From Chitinophagaceae bacterium (GTDB lineage: Bacteria > Bacteroidota > Bacteroidia > Chitinophagales > Chitinophagaceae), in assembly GCA_016720745.1 (NCBI GenBank), contig JADKKA010000019.1, positions 682,001 through 746,000 of the forward strand: a stretch of DNA of 64,000 nt, read 5' to 3'. The notes under the pieces are model-generated. The model was given only the letters and a program-made list of their open reading frames with translations. It ran no database searches and was not told the origin of the DNA. Of the stretch, positions 53,776-63,339 are shown one piece after another. Both the position numbers and the translations under genes were made by a program. Position 1 is the stretch's first letter; each line of letters starts with the position of its first letter.

Positions 53776-54999
53776 TTATTTTTTCTTAATTAGTTTTGGG
53801 ATGTCGCTATACTTTATAAATAGAAGTCCATCAAATCGTTCTTTAGCAATAAATTCACTAGTGTATCCGTAACTCTCCATTCCCAAAAGAAGTTGGTTTG
53901 TAAAATCAGTTTTGTGATGGGTTCTTAAATCAAGCACAAATTTGTCTTTTTTAAATTGGTTTAAGTGGTAAGCCAAATAAGTATTATTGCTGCTTTCAAA
54001 TTCAAAAGGCCCGTTATTGCCTAGAAGGTCTTTTCCGCTGTAAACAATTGCTCCAATTGAATAGTATCTGTCACCATAAGTTTTTTTAAGACTATGTCCC
54101 ATCCAATTTATTTTTTGATTAGGTTTTGACTTATTTTCTATATGACTGTTTTGTGCCCAAATAATGATTTTGGATTTAGGATTCTTTTCCTTATGCCACT
54201 TTATAATTTCAAACATTGATTTATCTCTATTGTTGAGTGAAAATGGCCAACCCCACAAATCGCCAATTTCAATCTTTGAATATGTCTTTCTAAAAATCTG
54301 GTTGGATTCTATGATAGCATCAATTTCATTTTCTGTAGTTCCTGAATTGAGAAGTTCTTGTCGATTTTGATTTAAAAAGGTGTCGTATACATTGAGAAAA
54401 TTAATAAATTTATCAAGTTGCTTGTTAAAAGATAAAGTGTCTTTGTCTTTCTCAAATTGATAAAGGTTGTTAAAATTTCTCATTTCAAACTTAACTGACT
54501 TTGCCAACATTGAATCTAAAGGTTGGGCAATTTCAGTCATTCGTTTTATCAGAAAATTTTGTTGTGGTTGACAGTCAAAGCCTTTAATTTTTAGATTTTG
54601 CTTTTGAGATTTAACATAGGTTACAAGAGTTAGGATTTCTTCTGAATTATAATAATGATTTGAACTAAAAGAGTTTGTGAACTCTATGGCCGATAATGAA
54701 TCAAATCGTTCCCAAGCTAATGCGCCATCTCCATAACCTGATTCAAAGAGCACTAAATCAAATCCTAATTCTTTATGCAAGAATTTCACCAATTCAGTTT
54801 TGGCATTAAAAACTTCTCCAAGTCCGTGACTTTGTTCTCCAAGAGCAATTATTTCTACGTCTTTCAATGATTCACGAAGTGCTGTTAAATCCTTGAAATC
54901 TCTTAAATCTGATGTAAACTGTATACTTGAATTTAATAAAGTTTGTGCTTTACAAGAATTAAAAAGAAATAATAGAATGAGTATATGGAATTTATTCAT
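53776..54999 (-). CDS. Erythromycin esterase-family lipoprotein in an AT-rich cassette
   Basis: From the ATG at 54999 the protein has 407 residues, with a lipoprotein-like signal (MNKFHILILLFLFNSC). The Ere-like domain shows IIALGEQSHGLGEVFNAKTE and IIIWAQNSHIENKS, the counterparts of GESSHG and WGHNGHI in the native paralogue at 51338. Composition is strongly AT-rich with A/T-ending codons, unlike all neighbours. It ends 9 bp before the attC-like palindrome. It therefore looks like a recently acquired gene cassette. Whether it acts on macrolides is unknown. Confidence 0.88.
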   Translation of the reverse strand: MNKFHILILLFLFNSCKAQTLLNSSIQFTSDLRDFKDLTALRESLKDVEIIALGEQSHGLGEVFNAKTELVKFLHKELGFDLVLFESGYGDGALAWERFDSLSAIEFTNSFSSNHYYNSEEILTLVTYVKSQKQNLKIKGFDCQPQQNFLIKRMTEIAQPLDSMLAKSVKFEMRNFNNLYQFEKDKDTLSFNKQLDKFINFLNVYDTFLNQNRQELLNSGTTENEIDAIIESNQIFRKTYSKIEIGDLWGWPFSLNNRDKSMFEIIKWHKEKNPKSKIIIWAQNSHIENKSKPNQKINWMGHSLKKTYGDRYYSIGAIVYSGKDLLGNNGPFEFESSNNTYLAYHLNQFKKDKFVLDLRTHHKTDFTNQLLLGMESYGYTSEFIAKERFDGLLFIKYSDIPKLIKKK

Positions 55000-55151
55000 G
55001 ATATTTTTATTAATGTTTGCAAACATGTAAATTTATGATGTTCCCTTCTTATTACGAAAATTGCCAATCTTGAGAAGCAGCATTATAATGTAATTCATTT
55101 TTGTATTGGCATTAGGAAAGTACACCCAACTTCTCTTCATAGATTACCCTC

Positions 55152-57752
55152 TCACTCCTCCATCTCCAATATCAAATTCGCTATCAATGCCGTCCAGCCG
55201 GTTTGATGAGAAGCGCCCAGTCCCTGGCCGGTATCACCATGGAAATACTCAAAGAATAAGGGATGATCATTAAAAGAGGGAGCGGATGGATCGGCTGCCT
55301 GGTAATTGTAAGTGCCCTTGGCATCTTTTTCAAAGAGTTTTAATAATCGGCGCGTTAACTCATTAGCGATCTGTTTCAGGTTCTGCATATGGCCGGAACC
55401 AGTGGGGAATTCTATCCGGAAATTATCACCATAATAATCATAATATTTTCTTAGGGAGGTAATGATCAGGTAATTCAATGGGAACCAGATAGGACCCCGC
55501 CAGTTGGAATTACCCCCAAACATGGAACTGCTGCTTTCCCCCGGCTCATAACTAATGCTGTAATCATTCCCCGCATAACGGAAGACATAGGGATGCTCTT
55601 CATAATGTTTAGAAAGAGAACGGATGCCATAATCTGATAAAAACTCCTTCTCATCCAATAAGCGTTTCAATAAATGCTCCAGCCGGTCACCTACCATGAT
55701 GGCAAAGAGATACTGTCCGCCGTCATTGGGAGCTTCAATATCCGAAATTACCCGGGTAAGATCCGGCCTCGTGAGTTTGATCACCTGCAATCGGGTATTG
55801 AATTCATGCAGTTTCTCAAACATATCTGTATGCATGATTTCAACCGCAAGCAAAGGGATAATCCCAACCAGGGAACGTACTTTCAATCGTTGACTGCTGC
55901 CATCTTCAAACTGCACAGCATCATAATAAAAGGCATCGGCTTCATCCCATAAGGAAATATCTTTTTTACCCATATGGTGCATGGCCCAGCCGATATTCAG
56001 GTAGTGTCGGAAGAATTTGGCAGCCGACTCTTCATATGCTTTATTGTGTTGGGCCAGTTCCAGGGAAATCCGCAGCATATTGATCGAATACATCGCCATC
56101 CAGCTGGTGGCATCGGCCTGCTGTAATTTTTTGATACCGGGTGGCATGGAGTTGCGGTCAAATACCCCAATATTATCCAGCCCGAGAAATCCTCCTTCAA
56201 ATACATCCGTTCCATTCTCATCTTTCTGATTCACCCACCAGGTAAAATTCATCAGCAGTTTCTGAAAAGCCCTTTCCAGGAAATCCCAGTCGGCTATTCC
56301 TGTTTTTTTACGGTCGGTTTCAAATACCTGCCAGATGCTCCAGGCATGAACGGGGGGATTCACATCACTGAAATTCCATTCATACGCGGGGATCTGTCCG
56401 TTGGGATGCATATAATATTCACGCAAAACCAATAGCAATTGCTCTTTGGCAAACTGAGGATCAATATGCACAAAGGAAGCGGCATGAAAAGCCAGGTCCC
56501 ATGCCGCAAACCAGGGATACTCCCATTTGTCGGGCATGGAAATGATATTGCGTGCAGTCAGGTGCTGCCAGTCATAATTTCTCCGGTGATCACGGGGCGG
56601 GGCGGTATCTCCCGGTTCTCCAAACAGCCATTTGAATACATCATGGTAATAAAACTGTTTGGTCCAGAGTAAGCCGCTAAAAGAACTCCTGAGTAATTTT
56701 TTTTGTTCCGTTGAAACAGCTTCCGGAATGATGGCATCATAATAGGCTGCCATTTCCATTTGGCGTTTTTCAAATACCTGGTCAAACTGATCCCAGGGGG
56801 CCGTCAGTTCGGCTTTACTGAGCCGGACCCGGAATATGGCTTGCTGACCAGCTTCGATGCGGGTAGTCCAATGAATAGCTGCCTTTGTGCCCTTGCGTTC
56901 CGGGTTGATGGTTGCCAGTCCATTGACCACATGGTTATTGATCCCGTCTTTTACAAATGGTGTTTCATTGGGACGGTGAAATATTCTTTCCGTATTGGTT
57001 TCGTTATCGCAGAACAAAGTTTCACCTCCCTCATGGTATAAAAAGAAACTGCCGTTGCGGGCGGAAAGGGCATGGATATAATCTGGACGTGGGGCTTTGA
57101 TCACCGGTTTTACAAAGCGCTGATTGTGCCGCCAGAAATTCCGGTACCATAAATGCGGCAGCACATGGATATCGGCTGCCTCAGAACCCCGGTTGATCAC
57201 CGTGATCTTCATCAGGATATCATTGATCCCGGCCTTGGCATATTCGATCAGACAATCAAAGTAACGGTGTTGGTCAAAAATGCCCGTATCGGCCAGTTCG
57301 AATTCCGGACTGAGCCGGTCAAGTTTGTTTTTGATCAGCAGTTCTTCATAAGGAAATGCCGTTTGCGGATACTTGTACAGGTAACTGCAATAGGAGTGAG
57401 TGGGGGAGGAAGCGAGTTGATAGTAGACTTCTTTTACATCTTCCCCATGATTTCCTTCATTATTCGTGAGACCGAATAATCTTTCTTTCAGGATGCTGTC
57501 CTTCCCGTTCCAGAATACCGGTGCCAGGCAAAGCACCTGGTCGGCATCACAGAAGCCGGCAATGGCATCTTCACCCCAGCGGTAAGCATAGCTGCGGGCC
57601 AGGTCGTGATTGATAAAACCCCAGGCATTTCCTTCCCGGCTGTAATCTTCACGTACCGTGCTCCATTGTCTTTCAGATATATAGGGCCCCCATTTTTTCC
57701 AGTTCTTATTATGCCCGGAAATTAATAGCCGTTGTTGTTCGGTCAGACTCAT
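55152..57752 (-). CDS. GH63-like (MGH1-type) glucosidase, 866 aa
   Basis: A large cytosolic protein (no signal peptide) of the GH63/MGH1-like (alpha/alpha)6-barrel type. The N-terminus contains WKKWGPYISERQWSTVREDYS, then a beta-sandwich domain (about 60-330), then the catalytic barrel with YDWQHLTARNIISMPDKWEY, WFAAWDLAFHAASF, ENGTDVFEGGFLGLDNIG and GNSNWRGPIWFPLNYLII. Related enzymes cleave alpha-glucosides such as mannosylglycerate, glucosylglycerate or short alpha-glucans. The substrate cannot be settled from sequence. It stands alone on the minus strand. Confidence 0.88.
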   Translation of the reverse strand: MSLTEQQRLLISGHNKNWKKWGPYISERQWSTVREDYSREGNAWGFINHDLARSYAYRWGEDAIAGFCDADQVLCLAPVFWNGKDSILKERLFGLTNNEGNHGEDVKEVYYQLASSPTHSYCSYLYKYPQTAFPYEELLIKNKLDRLSPEFELADTGIFDQHRYFDCLIEYAKAGINDILMKITVINRGSEAADIHVLPHLWYRNFWRHNQRFVKPVIKAPRPDYIHALSARNGSFFLYHEGGETLFCDNETNTERIFHRPNETPFVKDGINNHVVNGLATINPERKGTKAAIHWTTRIEAGQQAIFRVRLSKAELTAPWDQFDQVFEKRQMEMAAYYDAIIPEAVSTEQKKLLRSSFSGLLWTKQFYYHDVFKWLFGEPGDTAPPRDHRRNYDWQHLTARNIISMPDKWEYPWFAAWDLAFHAASFVHIDPQFAKEQLLLVLREYYMHPNGQIPAYEWNFSDVNPPVHAWSIWQVFETDRKKTGIADWDFLERAFQKLLMNFTWWVNQKDENGTDVFEGGFLGLDNIGVFDRNSMPPGIKKLQQADATSWMAMYSINMLRISLELAQHNKAYEESAAKFFRHYLNIGWAMHHMGKKDISLWDEADAFYYDAVQFEDGSSQRLKVRSLVGIIPLLAVEIMHTDMFEKLHEFNTRLQVIKLTRPDLTRVISDIEAPNDGGQYLFAIMVGDRLEHLLKRLLDEKEFLSDYGIRSLSKHYEEHPYVFRYAGNDYSISYEPGESSSSMFGGNSNWRGPIWFPLNYLIITSLRKYYDYYGDNFRIEFPTGSGHMQNLKQIANELTRRLLKLFEKDAKGTYNYQAADPSAPSFNDHPLFFEYFHGDTGQGLGASHQTGWTALIANLILEMEE

Positions 57753-57849
57753 GAATTGACATGCATTTAATTAAACGGCAGGCATCGTGTAAAGGGTAAA
57801 TATATCTGAAAAAAATCATTTGAGGAAAGTAGAATGGATGACACAGCTG

Positions 57850-57910
57850 CTAAAGAATATGCTTTGTGCCCTTTGTGTAAAACCTTCGAGCCCTTTGTGG
57901 TAAAATAATT
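57850..57910. repeat. CTTTGTG-word repeat
   Basis: Words GCTTTGTGCC, CTTTGTGTAAAA, and CCCTTTGTGGTAAAA form a short array. It is a relative of the CTCTGCGG and CTTTGCGTC families in this window. Confidence 0.55.
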
Positions 57911-57941
57911 GATGCAGTACTGCTGATTTATTGAGCTACCA

Positions 57942-58547
57942 TCAATTCCCGCCCGGCTTATTTTTCTCCTGCGGATTTAACTGAAAGAAAACGGCATTGC
58001 ATTGATCAATGTATTCCTGTATGGGGCCCAATCCAACGGAGAGCCGGCGTTTGTCGAGGTTGATACTATCTATACAGGGTTTGAGTTTTGTATTCGCACT
58101 CATCAGCACCTGTGTGCCGTATATCTGTGGACGGCCCTGGTTGAGTTCGGTACGATCAGTGAGATAGGCAAAATTTTGTCCGGTGGCATTTTGGGCTTCC
58201 ACTTTTTGTTGCATGTCTTTCAGCACTTCCAGTTGAAAGCTGACATTAAAATCACTGTGTTGTACCAAAGTAAAATACTTGTCAGAATATTGGGCGCCCA
58301 CCAGATCGTATCCCGGAAAACCGAATTTTCTGAAAATCTCTTCCACCGATGAAAAGTTAGAACGGATCACTCTTTGAAATGCCGCGGCGGCACTATCAAC
58401 CGGCCGAATTTTAGCAGTGGCCTGATCTGCCTGGTACAAGCTATCAATCACCCGTGGCAGATCTTTTTGAGTAAGGACTGCTTTTTTAGGTGTACTGCAG
58501 GCTGTAAATAAACTGATAATCAAAGTAGCCCGGAATATTTTTTTCAT
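57942..58547 (-). CDS. DUF6624-like lipoprotein, 201 aa
   Basis: The start at 58547 gives a lipoprotein signal (MKKIFRATLIISLFTAC, lipidated C17); the frame from 58616 hides it. The mature region contains VFRKFGFPGYDLVGAQYSD-like sequence (FRKFGFPGYDLVG), a histidine-containing VQHSDFNVSFQ, and LTDRTELNQGRPQIYGTQV, a pattern seen in the DUF6624 family. No enzymatic role is established. It lies alone on the minus strand, divergent from the M14 peptidase at 58898. Confidence 0.75.
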   Translation of the reverse strand: MKKIFRATLIISLFTACSTPKKAVLTQKDLPRVIDSLYQADQATAKIRPVDSAAAAFQRVIRSNFSSVEEIFRKFGFPGYDLVGAQYSDKYFTLVQHSDFNVSFQLEVLKDMQQKVEAQNATGQNFAYLTDRTELNQGRPQIYGTQVLMSANTKLKPCIDSINLDKRRLSVGLGPIQEYIDQCNAVFFQLNPQEKNKPGGN

Positions 58548-58689
58548 GGCGTTGGTATGTGTTAGTTTAATACGTGACTGCGTCTTTATTATTGCGGGGG
58601 TAGCTAATATTAACAAATTAGCAAATATTAAGCGGGGACTGATTTTTTTTCAAATGGAAATGCAATGGGGATTACAGTAAGAATTTTTA

Positions 58690-58850
58690 ACCGTTAATAC
58701 GCAAAGTCGAAAAGAAAATGAAAACATAATGGCATTTCTGTAACAAAAGAATCCCCCCTTTGCGTCTTTGCGTCTTAGCGGTTAAATATCTGCGAAAACT
58801 CCCCGCTCTCCGCCTCTCTGCGGTGAAAAAAAACGCTCAAAGTCGCTATT
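58690..58850. repeat. CTTTGCGTCTTTGCGTCTTAG-type repeat block
   Basis: Contains TTTGCGTCTTTGCGTCTTAGCGG followed within 40 bp by CTCCGCCTCTCTGCGGTGAAA, and an inverted TTAACCGTTAATACGCAAAG about 80 bp earlier, so a long hairpin is possible. It is related to the 51185 and 57850 blocks. The listed phrases are given piecewise and not all are contiguous. Confidence 0.65.
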
Positions 58851-58897
58851 CCCTTCCCCCCGATTCCTTAACTTCCCCCATAAATCAATCAGCATTT

Positions 58898-61459
58898 ATG
58901 AAAAAACTGCTTGTCCTTTTTTGTTCTGTTTTCAGCATTCATCAGTTCCTCCCTGCCCAGACATTAAATTACTATTTACCTGATTCAGTCAGTTACAGTT
59001 CCTATATACCCAAGCCCAAAGAAATTGTTTACCACGAAGTGGGTGAGTGGCATGTAACACATGACCGCCTGGTGAATTATATGAAAGCCGTGGCGGCCGC
59101 TGCCCCACAAAGAATAAAAATGGAAACCATGGGTTTTACCTATGAGGACAGGCCGCAGGTTTTACTCATCATCACGTCTCCCCGCAATCACCAGCGGCTG
59201 GAAGAAATCAGACAGGAACATATTAAACTCACCGATCCATCGCAGTCTGCTTCCCTCAATGTAGATCAAATGCCAATCGTCGTTTGGATCGGTCACTCCA
59301 TCCATGGCAATGAGCCCAGTGGTGCGAATGCGGCCCTGCTCAGTGCCTATTACCTGGCAGCCGCACAGGGAAAAGCCATTGACGAATTATTAGAGAATAC
59401 CGTGATACTTTTTGATCCATCTTTTAATCCTGATGGATTGCAGCGTTTTTCCACCTGGGCCAATCAGCACAAGAGTAAGAACCTGGTTAGTGATCCCAAT
59501 TCCAGAGAATTCAATGAAGTGTGGCCCGGTGGCCGTTTCAATCATTACTGGTTTGACCTGAACCGCGACTGGTTACCCACCGTGCATATCGAAAGCCAGA
59601 ACCGTGTGGCCTGGTTCCAGAAATGGAAACCGAATATTCTTACAGATCATCACGAGCAGGGAAGTAATGCCACTTTCTTTTTTCAGCCAGGTGTGCCTTC
59701 AAGAGTGAATCCATTGACACCTGCCAAAAATCAGGAACTCACAGGCAAACTGGCTAAATACCATGCGGCCTTCCTTGACAGGATCGGTTCATTGTATTTT
59801 ACTAAGGAAAACTATGATGATTTTTATTATGGTAAAGGGTCTACTTACCCCGATGTACAGGGCTGTATCGGTATTTTATTTGAACAGGCTTCCTCCCGCG
59901 GACATTTACAGCAAACGGCCAATGGGCTCCTGAGTTTTCCATTTACCATCCGCAATCAGTTTGTAACCACGCTCTCCACTTTACAGGGTGCAAAAGAATT
60001 GCGCAAAGAATTTTTGAATTTCCAACGAGATTTTTATAAGCAATCCACCCAGCCAGAACCAGGTGGCGTGAGCGCTTACATCTTTGGTGATAAAAATGAT
60101 GCAGCAAGAACAAGAATATTTGCAGATATGTTATTGCGTCACCAGATTGTGGTGAATGAACTGGGTGAGACCAATCCCGGTAATCAGTACGAAAAAGGAA
60201 AGGCCTTTGTGGTATCACTCAACCAGCCGCAAAGACAACTGATCAAGGGTATTTTTGAAAATGTACCGGAGTATAAGGACAGCTTATTCTATGATATTAC
60301 GGCCTGGAATCTGCCACTCGCATTCGGCCTCCCGCATACGGCCATCACGGCACCCGCTACTGTCAGTATGGGAAAGAAACTGGAATCAGTTGAATTCGCC
60401 TGGGGTAAACTGCCTGCCAGTCGCTCCAATATTGGTTACCTGATTGAATGGACAGATTATTTCGCCCCCGCGGCACTGTATGAATTACTCAGCAAACAGC
60501 TGACCGTAAAAGTGGTGAGTAATCCGATAGAAATACCGATCGAAGGACAGACCCGGAAATTTAGTTATGGATCCCTGCTGGTACCTGTCACCATGCAATC
60601 CTATAGCAGCGAACAAATTCATGCTATAATATCGGCAGTCACAACAAAATATGGGTTGCAGACTTATGCCATGACCAGTGGAAATGCCGTCAGTGGCAGT
60701 GATCCGGGATCCGGAAAGATGCAGGTTATTACAAGGCCTTCTATTGCCATGATTACAGGCACCGGTGTCAATGCTACTGATGCCGGTGAAATCTGGCATT
60801 TGCTGGACCAAAGGATGAATATACCTGCCACACATCTGGAGGCTGCTGTATTCAACCGTATTGAGTTGAATAAATATAATACTCTGATCATGGTGGGAGG
60901 GAACTATGCAGATCTGAATAAAGAGAAACTGAAATCATGGGTGCAATCAGGCGGTACGCTTATACTTACCGAAGAAGCGGTGAGCTGGGCTGCACAGAAC
61001 GGGATCACCGATTTAAAACTAAAACGGGTAAAATCACCCACAGACAGTACCCAAAAATTATCCTATACACAGCGGGAGCAGGTAGATGGGGCACAGCAAA
61101 TGAATGGCGTGATCCTGGGTGCAGAAGCGGATCTGAGTCATCCACTGGCCTATGGCTATACACAGAAAACAATCAGTCTTTTTAAAGCCAATAAAGTCTA
61201 TCTCGAAAAAAGTAAGAGCCCCTATGCCTCCCCCTTCTATTATGGTGCAAAGCCCTTGCAGAGTGGCTGGCTGAGTAAAGAAAATATGGAGGCCATCAAA
61301 AATTCGGCAGCCGTTGTTGTTTCGGTTGTTGGAAATGGAAGGGTGATCAATATAGCAGACAATCCCAATTTCAGGGCCTTCTGGCTGGGTGGGAGCAAGC
61401 TGTTTATGAACGCCATTTTCTTTGGCAGGAATGTGGATGCGGCTTCGGCGAGGGAGTAG
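58898..61459 (+). CDS. M14 family zinc metallopeptidase, secreted, 853 aa
   Basis: The start at 58898 gives a signal peptide (MKKLLVLFCSVFSIHQFLPA); an in-frame ATG at 58760 lies in the repeat block and is rejected. The peptidase domain (about 40-370) has the zinc-binding HxxE of GHSIHGNEPSGANAA, the NPDG motif (FNPDGLQRFS), the substrate arginine in WFDLNRDWLP, the second zinc histidine in TDHHEQGSNATFFF and a likely catalytic glutamate in GILFEQASSRG. The ~480-residue C-terminal part includes a class I glutamine amidotransferase-like fold (LIMVGGNYADLNKEKLKSWV, VQSGGTLILTEEAVSWA). It is a large exported carboxypeptidase. Confidence 0.92.
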   Translation: MKKLLVLFCSVFSIHQFLPAQTLNYYLPDSVSYSSYIPKPKEIVYHEVGEWHVTHDRLVNYMKAVAAAAPQRIKMETMGFTYEDRPQVLLIITSPRNHQRLEEIRQEHIKLTDPSQSASLNVDQMPIVVWIGHSIHGNEPSGANAALLSAYYLAAAQGKAIDELLENTVILFDPSFNPDGLQRFSTWANQHKSKNLVSDPNSREFNEVWPGGRFNHYWFDLNRDWLPTVHIESQNRVAWFQKWKPNILTDHHEQGSNATFFFQPGVPSRVNPLTPAKNQELTGKLAKYHAAFLDRIGSLYFTKENYDDFYYGKGSTYPDVQGCIGILFEQASSRGHLQQTANGLLSFPFTIRNQFVTTLSTLQGAKELRKEFLNFQRDFYKQSTQPEPGGVSAYIFGDKNDAARTRIFADMLLRHQIVVNELGETNPGNQYEKGKAFVVSLNQPQRQLIKGIFENVPEYKDSLFYDITAWNLPLAFGLPHTAITAPATVSMGKKLESVEFAWGKLPASRSNIGYLIEWTDYFAPAALYELLSKQLTVKVVSNPIEIPIEGQTRKFSYGSLLVPVTMQSYSSEQIHAIISAVTTKYGLQTYAMTSGNAVSGSDPGSGKMQVITRPSIAMITGTGVNATDAGEIWHLLDQRMNIPATHLEAAVFNRIELNKYNTLIMVGGNYADLNKEKLKSWVQSGGTLILTEEAVSWAAQNGITDLKLKRVKSPTDSTQKLSYTQREQVDGAQQMNGVILGAEADLSHPLAYGYTQKTISLFKANKVYLEKSKSPYASPFYYGAKPLQSGWLSKENMEAIKNSAAVVVSVVGNGRVINIADNPNFRAFWLGGSKLFMNAIFFGRNVDAASARE

Positions 61460-61460
61460 G

Positions 61461-61633
61461 GAAGTCGTTAGTCTTTAGTCATTAGTCGAGAGTCACCCCC
61501 AGCCCCTAAAGGGGAGGAGAGATAAGTCGTTAGTCATGAGTCGAGAGTCGGGAGTCAACAGCCCTCGTCCCAATTTACGAGCCCCACTAGCCACTCCCCA
61601 CTTGCCACTCGCCTCTAGCCACTAGCCACTTTT
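61461..61633. repeat. Cluster of three heptad arrays after the M14 gene
   Basis: 61461-61496: NNNAGTC words (GTTAGTC, TTTAGTC, ATTAGTC, GAGAGTC). 61497-61517: the dispersed phrase CCCCAGCCCCTAAAGGGGAG. 61524-61563: a second NNNAGTC array (GTTAGTC, ATGAGTC, GAGAGTC, GGGAGTC). 61584-61633: CACTNNN words (CACTAGC, CACTCCC, CACTTGC, CACTCGC). No gene is visible in 61460-61731. Confidence 0.85.
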
Positions 61634-61731
61634 CCACAGGTTTCCCTCATTACTAAATCCTTTAGTTTATTTTCCGAAAAAGATTTAAATTGCATCCCTA
61701 ACATAATTACGTCATTTAAAAATTGAGCACT

Positions 61732-62172
61732 ATGATTAAAATGCAGGTTATCGGTCGTTTGGGTAAAGATTGTACCGTCAACACCGTCAACGGAAAAAAT
61801 GTAATGAACTTCACCGTTGCCCATTCTGAAAAGTACAAGGACAGCCAGGGCAATTTGCAGGAAAAAACAATTTGGGTGGATTGCGCTTACTGGAATGACC
61901 GTACCGCAGTAGCCCAGTATCTGACAAAAGGTACACAGGTATTTGTAGAAGGTCAGCCCGAAGCAAGATCTTTCCAGCGTAACGATGGCACTCCGGGTGC
62001 TTCCTTATCCCTTCGGGTAAGAGAAGTACAGTTGCTGGGTAGCAAGAATGAAGGCTCAGGTACTGGTTCCTATCAGCAACCGGCCAATGCTTCATCTGCT
62101 ATGTCAGGCAGCAGCAGTCATGTACCATCTCCTGGTGATATCGCAGAGCCGGTGGATGATCTGCCATTCTGA
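61732..62172 (+). CDS. ssb: Single-stranded DNA-binding protein
   Basis: SSB coats single-stranded DNA in replication, recombination and repair. From the ATG at 61732 (MIKMQVIGRLGKDCTVN) it has 146 residues; a TTG 9 bp upstream is possible but unnecessary. The OB fold spans about 1-105 (NGKNVMNFTVAHSEKY, KTIWVDCAYWNDRTAVAQYL, GTQVFVEGQPEARSFQ). A flexible Gly/Ser/Gln linker leads to the acidic C-terminal tip EPVDDLPF that recruits partner proteins. Followed by a clear terminator. Confidence 0.97.
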   Translation: MIKMQVIGRLGKDCTVNTVNGKNVMNFTVAHSEKYKDSQGNLQEKTIWVDCAYWNDRTAVAQYLTKGTQVFVEGQPEARSFQRNDGTPGASLSLRVREVQLLGSKNEGSGTGSYQQPANASSAMSGSSSHVPSPGDIAEPVDDLPF

Positions 62173-62197
62173 TTATCATCCGATGCAGAACGAATAG

Positions 62198-62225
62198 AAG
62201 CCCCGTACTAACGGGGCTTTGCTTT
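62198..62225 (+). terminator. ssb terminator
   Basis: AAGCCCCGT pairs with ACGGGGCTT around ACTA, followed by TGCTTTT. Confidence 0.85.
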
Positions 62226-62232
62226 TCCGGAT

Positions 62233-62240
62233 TATATTTG
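62233..62240 (+). promoter_or_regulatory. Possible -7 element 3 nt before the Ldh-family start
   Basis: TATATTTG matches TAnnTTTG. With no TTTG at 19-20 bp upstream the assignment is weak; if real the mRNA would be nearly leaderless. Confidence 0.3.
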
Positions 62241-62243
62241 CGC

Positions 62244-63329
62244 ATGTCCGAACAACTATTTCCCTACGATAAAATATACCAGTTCACCCGCTCTGTATTT
62301 GAAAAGATCGGTTGCTCCGAAGCGCATGCCATCACCGCAACAAAGGCACTCTTATCTGCCGACCTGCGTGGCATTGACTCCCATGGTGTGGCCAGACTTA
62401 GTGGTTATGTTCGTTTATGGGAAGTGAAAAGAGTAAATGCCCGGCCGGATATTAGAATCATTCATGAAACCCCTTCAACTGCCGTGGTTGATGGAGATAG
62501 CGGATTAGGATTAGTGGTGGCACCATTTGCCATGCAGGTGGCGATTGAAAAAGCAAAACAATGCGGCACGGGCTGGGTGAGTGTACAGCACAGTAATCAT
62601 TTTGGTATTGCCGCCCATCATGCGATGATGGCGCTGGAACATGATATGATCGGAATGGCGATGACCAATGCCAGTCCGCTGGTGGCTCCTACTTTTTCTA
62701 TTGACAAAATGCTGGGCACGAATCCCATTTGTGTAGCAGCCCCTGCCGGAAAAGAACCGGCCTTTGTTGCTGACCTGGCCACCACAACAGCGGCCAATGG
62801 TAAACTGGAAATATTACAAAGAAAAAATTCGGATACCCCGGATGGATGGGTGCAGGATAAGGATGGATTGCCTACCAATGATGCGAACATTCTTAAAAAA
62901 GGAGGCGCCTTATTGCCATTGGGAGGTGACCGCGAACATGGCAGTCATAAGGGCTATGCACTGGGTGCGATTGTAGATATTTTTTCCGCATTATTGAGTG
63001 GCGCCAATTATGCTCCCTGGGTACCACCCTTTCCGGCCTATGTACCGATGCCGGCACAACAACCCGGAAAAGGGATTGGTCATTTCCTGGGTGCCATGCG
63101 GGTAGATGCTTTTCGGCCGGCCGATGATTTTAAAAATGCCATGGATCACTGGATACAGGGATTCAGGAACGCAAAAACCAGTCCCGGTCATGATAAAGTG
63201 CTGGTGCCGGGTGATCCGGAGAGGGAATACGAGGCAAAAAGAAGGGTAGAAGGCTTACCTTTACTCCATCAGGTAGTGGATGATTTACATTCCCTTGCTC
63301 AGAAATTTTCCATTGACTGGATACAATAA
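62244..63329 (+). CDS. Ldh family (malate/L-lactate/sulfolactate-type) dehydrogenase
   Basis: A 361-residue NAD(P)-dependent oxidoreductase of the Ldh (YiaK/ComC/AllD) family. Signatures are LSADLRGIDSHGVARL near residue 35, the catalytic histidine in VQHSNHFGIAAHHA, the NASPLVAPTF and MLGTNPICVAAPAG motifs and the cofactor-binding GGDREHGSHKGYALGAIVDI. Family members oxidise 2-hydroxyacids (malate, lactate, ureidoglycolate, sulfolactate); the substrate is not assigned here. The ATG at 62244 is preferred over an in-frame TTG at 62238. A TATATTTG element (62233-62240) ends 3 nt before it. Confidence 0.92.
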   Translation: MSEQLFPYDKIYQFTRSVFEKIGCSEAHAITATKALLSADLRGIDSHGVARLSGYVRLWEVKRVNARPDIRIIHETPSTAVVDGDSGLGLVVAPFAMQVAIEKAKQCGTGWVSVQHSNHFGIAAHHAMMALEHDMIGMAMTNASPLVAPTFSIDKMLGTNPICVAAPAGKEPAFVADLATTTAANGKLEILQRKNSDTPDGWVQDKDGLPTNDANILKKGGALLPLGGDREHGSHKGYALGAIVDIFSALLSGANYAPWVPPFPAYVPMPAQQPGKGIGHFLGAMRVDAFRPADDFKNAMDHWIQGFRNAKTSPGHDKVLVPGDPEREYEAKRRVEGLPLLHQVVDDLHSLAQKFSIDWIQ

Positions 63330-63339
63330 AAATATAGCA

